Source: Gemmatimonadales bacterium
GTDB taxonomy: Bacteria; Gemmatimonadota; Gemmatimonadetes; Palauibacterales; Palauibacteraceae
Assembly: GCA_009838765.1 (NCBI GenBank)
Contig: VXQX01000014.1
Location: 1 to 64,000, forward strand
Direction of reading: 5' to 3'
Length of the DNA: 64,000 nt
Part shown: positions 61,779 through 64,000 of the stretch, in pieces
Position numbering within the stretch: the stretch's first letter is position 1
Layout of the letters: each line of letters opens with the position of its first letter
Notes under the pieces: generated by a model
What the model saw: the letters and a program-made list of their open reading frames with translations, nothing else
Databases searched by the model: none
What the model was told of the DNA's origin: nothing
Made by a program: the position numbers and the translations under genes

Positions 61779-62989
61779 AGCGCACTCGTGGTAGACCCGG
61801 CGGCCGCGTGAAGAGCGGGTGCGGCAAAGTGGGGCATGGCGTGATGCGCCGGAGCGTACGTGGGTTCGGGAGTATCGTCCTGATCGGCCTCGGTGCGCTT
61901 GGGATGAGTGGTCCGTGGGACGGGGGGCGCCAGGAGGTCGTACAGGTCCGACTGGATGTGGACCTGTGGATCGGGGCGGCAGATGGGCCCGAGGAGGAAG
62001 AATTCGGCGATGTCATCGACCTGTTGCAGGACGGAGCCGGGAGGATCTTCGTCCTGGACCGCCTGGCGTTGACGGTGCGCGTGTTCGGGAACGACGGGCG
62101 ATATCTCCTGTCGTTTGGTGGACGAGGCGATGGCCCGGGAGAGTTCTCGGAGTTGTACTGTCTGGCGGGTGATCCGGCGAACCGGCTGTGGATCTCGGGT
62201 TTCCGGGAGTTCGAGGTGTTCCATGACGATGGCAGCGGCATGGGGCCGTACCGGACGATGAGGCGGAACGCGGAGCTTACCCGCGGCTGTCCGATGTTCC
62301 CGGAGAGCGGAGGTCCGTTGTTTCCGGCGTACGGCGACGGTGCGCACGGTGCGCACGTCGAGCTCGGTGAGGACGGAAGGCCCATCCGGCAAATCGATCT
62401 GCCAAGGCACGTGGACGGGGATATCCTTGGTTGGAGGAAGCTGCGGATACGGCAGGGAGACGGCGTCATTCAGGAGAACGACCTCGCTCCGCCCGCCGGA
62501 CCGCGTGACCCGCTTCGTCGAGCCCGGGATGGGCGTTTCGGACGGGTCGTGACCACCGAGTACCGGGTACAACTGTACGATGCGGATGGAGCGCCGAGTC
62601 ATGAGATTCACCGAGCCGCCACCGGTCCGGAACTGAGCGATGCGGAACGCCGGGCGTTCCGTCGTGAGCAGGACAGTCTGGAACGAGCAACACGTCCTTA
62701 CCGGGTTGGCGCATATCCGGATTTCCCCATACCTGATCGACATCCGCCCGTGCGAGAGCTTGGTTTCGATCTGGACGGGCGCCTTTGGATCGAACTCGCC
62801 CGGCCCGCGGAAGCTGCCGAGGCATATGCGGAAGTTTTCGACGCCACGGGAACCCTCATCTTTACCGCGTCGTGGCCGCGGTCGGTGCGGCTCTGGTACG
62901 GATCGATTCGAGATTCCACGGCCCTGGGCATAGCGGCGGACGGGCTTGGGACGCAGCGGGTGGCCCGGCTACGGTTCCGGCGAAATTGA
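61775..62989 (+). CDS. 6-bladed beta-propeller secreted protein
   Basis: A 404-residue protein from GTG 61775, which overlaps the PQQ enzyme stop (GTGA). ATG 61844 gives a more typical signal (RRSVRGFGSIVLIGLGALGMSG). Propeller repeats include IFVLDRLALTVRVFGNDGRYLLSFGGRGDGPGEF. The C terminus FDATGTLIFTASWPRS...TQRVARLRFRRN is close to that of the propeller at 36705-37856, marking them as paralogues despite very different base composition. Function unknown; it may work with the PQQ enzyme encoded just upstream. Confidence 0.76.
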   Translation: MKRTRGRPGGRVKSGCGKVGHGVMRRSVRGFGSIVLIGLGALGMSGPWDGGRQEVVQVRLDVDLWIGAADGPEEEEFGDVIDLLQDGAGRIFVLDRLALTVRVFGNDGRYLLSFGGRGDGPGEFSELYCLAGDPANRLWISGFREFEVFHDDGSGMGPYRTMRRNAELTRGCPMFPESGGPLFPAYGDGAHGAHVELGEDGRPIRQIDLPRHVDGDILGWRKLRIRQGDGVIQENDLAPPAGPRDPLRRARDGRFGRVVTTEYRVQLYDADGAPSHEIHRAATGPELSDAERRAFRREQDSLERATRPYRVGAYPDFPIPDRHPPVRELGFDLDGRLWIELARPAEAAEAYAEVFDATGTLIFTASWPRSVRLWYGSIRDSTALGIAADGLGTQRVARLRFRRN

Positions 62990-63385
62990 GCGGCGGTCCG
63001 GCGTTGCGACCTCGAGTTCCACCGTCCGCTTCAGGTCCCGGTTGATGAAGATCGGGAACGTGTACCCGCCGTACTTCTGAAGCGTCAGGTTGTTGATGCC
63101 GACGATGTGATTGAAGGTGGCCGCCTTCCCCGGCGGGGCCTGGACGGAGAACTCGCCCGTCACCTTGAACAGTTCCTGCCCGTCCTCGTCCATGCACCGG
63201 ATCTCCAGTTCGTGCTGCCGGTCGGTTTCGGACGGCTCGGCCCGGATCCTCAGGACGAGCTGCATGGACGGGTGCGTCACCGGCATGGCCCCGGCGAAGA
63301 GCGTATCGAAGAGGCCCATGAGATTGAGCTTCCCGTCGCTCGATGTATTGGCGGCGTCGGCCAGCGTGGCCAGCACGATTTCCAT
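62969..63385 (-). CDS. conserved protein of unknown function (DUF6941-like)
   Basis: A 138-residue soluble protein: MEIVLATLADAANTSSDGKLNLMGLFDTLFAGAMPVTHPSMQLVLRIRAEPSE, then IEIR-type strands and IVGINNLTLQKYGGYTFPIFINRDL. The opening resembles DUF6941 proteins (DGKLN...LGxFD...HPxxxLVLRxR), which I give with caution. The start lies on the last base of the preceding stop (TAATG). Its end overlaps the convergent propeller gene by 21 bases. Function unknown. Confidence 0.65.
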   Translation of the reverse strand: MEIVLATLADAANTSSDGKLNLMGLFDTLFAGAMPVTHPSMQLVLRIRAEPSETDRQHELEIRCMDEDGQELFKVTGEFSVQAPPGKAATFNHIVGINNLTLQKYGGYTFPIFINRDLKRTVELEVATPDRRSISPEP

Positions 63386-64000
63386 TAGCCGAAAATCCCT
63401 CCCACGATTTCGAGGATCGCTTCGAATACGCTGGCGGCGGCATCGCCGACGGCGTCGAGCGCGGCCGGCGCAGCTTCCGCCGCGGCCGCCGCGGCGTGGC
63501 CGGCGACGTGCGCCCCCACGAAGACGAGGTCCGGCGCCCAGAAGAGCGTCTCGAACAGGACATCGGCGCCGGTCTCCGCGGTGCGCGCGACGGCCCCGTC
63601 CCGTCCCCGCCGCTCGACGAGCCGGTCCCGCTCCATCTCCCAGATCGCCTCGAGTTCGTGGTGGTCGAACCACACGCCCTTGCACCGTTTGCACACATCG
63701 AGCGTGAGGGCGGCCTGGCGCACCTGCAGCATCCTGGTGTCGCAGGCGGGACAGTTCAGGCGGGTCTTCGCCCCGCAGGCCGCGCATTTCGGCGCATCGC
63801 GGTCCACGAACGCGCGGCAGGCGTGGCACTGGGCCCGGTGCCGCTCCTCCCGCGCCGGGATCCGCGCCCACAGCGACTCGGGCCGCTCGGAACGGAGGCG
63901 CTGTACCTCCCCCAACTCGAACCACATGCCGCCGCAGCGGCCGCAATGGTCGAGCGTCAACGGACTCGACGCGTCTCCGGCTCCGGTCCCGAGCGACGTC
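63385..64000 (-). CDS. zf-TFIIB-type zinc ribbon protein, partial at the 5' end
   Basis: The frame is open to the window edge, so the N terminus, including the first Cys pair of ribbon one, is outside. Visible parts are LTLDHCGRCGGMWFELGEVQRL (end of ribbon one), a double-knuckle CHACRAF...PKCAACGAKTRLNCPACDTRM, and a second ribbon ending LDVCKRCKGVWFDHHELEAIW. An Ala-rich C-terminal helix (HVAGHAAAAAAEAAPAALDAVGDAAASVFEAILEIVGGIFG) may be membrane-associated or hydrophobic. Function unknown; the next gene overlaps its stop by one base. Confidence 0.8.
   Translation of the reverse strand, partial: TSLGTGAGDASSPLTLDHCGRCGGMWFELGEVQRLRSERPESLWARIPAREERHRAQCHACRAFVDRDAPKCAACGAKTRLNCPACDTRMLQVRQAALTLDVCKRCKGVWFDHHELEAIWEMERDRLVERRGRDGAVARTAETGADVLFETLFWAPDLVFVGAHVAGHAAAAAAEAAPAALDAVGDAAASVFEAILEIVGGIFG

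Overview
The window is dense, high-GC bacterial chromosome with short intergenic gaps and no rRNA, tRNA, CRISPR array, transposase or integrase that I could recognise. Secreted M16 and S9 peptidases, CBM9-like/DUF5916 outer-membrane proteins, TonB receptors, 6-bladed propeller lipoproteins, ECF sigma/anti-sigma pairs and a Bacteroidetes-type serine palmitoyltransferase together suggest a Gram-negative of the Gemmatimonadota or a similar lineage. That placement is inference from gene style, not from a marker gene.

Layout. 1-2822 (minus): 2-oxoacid dehydrogenase E2 (cut by the window edge) and E1-beta, preceded by a YgfZ-type protein. 2838-5397 (minus): OmpA-like lipoprotein with a clear terminator, a beta-barrel protein, an NDUFA9-like SDR. 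5544-7568: aconitase-superfamily enzyme with an N-terminal swivel domain. 7591-13128: formate dehydrogenase module, with a fused NuoE-NuoF subunit, a catalytic subunit that reads through an in-frame UGA as selenocysteine, and divergent fdhD. 13171-14640: flavin disulfide reductase. 14779-18959: a compact four-gene set matching the bacterial ceramide pathway (serine palmitoyltransferase, GNAT-like ceramide synthase, CerR-like reductase, PAP2 enzyme), followed by an ECF sigma factor, its anti-sigma factor and a double-PDZ protein. 21422-23090: His/Cys-rich small protein and an outer-membrane protein. 23312-30611: isocitrate dehydrogenase, M16 and S9 peptidases, a small membrane protein. 30781-35302: OMP, glyoxalase-like protein, diaminopropionate ammonia-lyase-like enzyme, M20 dipeptidase. 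35346-38121: an A/T-richer segment with two propeller genes. 38104-45868 (minus): a nine-gene run sufC-sufB-sufD-Rieske-sufS-sufU-rsgA-nudix-osmC behind a Fur-like palindrome. 46107-49719: quinone oxidoreductase-like protein, glycerol-3-phosphate dehydrogenase, a lipoprotein with an uncertain end, a small NVEALA-like peptide. 49737-64000: DUF3179 protein, propeller, DUF5916 protein, TPR lipoprotein, DUF4342, TonB receptor, PQQ dehydrogenase with a cytochrome c tail, another propeller, two small conserved proteins.

Most notable. (1) There are two selenoprotein genes, each with an in-frame UGA followed by a hairpin at the spacing expected for a bacterial SECIS: the formate dehydrogenase and an OsmC-family peroxidase, where UGA sits at the peroxidatic Cys position. 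(2) The last codons of that osmC gene are duplicated 2.8 kb away, immediately against the dipeptidase stop codon, and bracket the A/T-richer propeller segment. This looks like an insertion into the osmC 3' end that rebuilt the gene terminus. (3) A complete-looking ceramide synthesis operon is present. No selA, selB, selC or selD is visible here, so the Sec machinery must lie elsewhere in the genome if the first conclusion is right.
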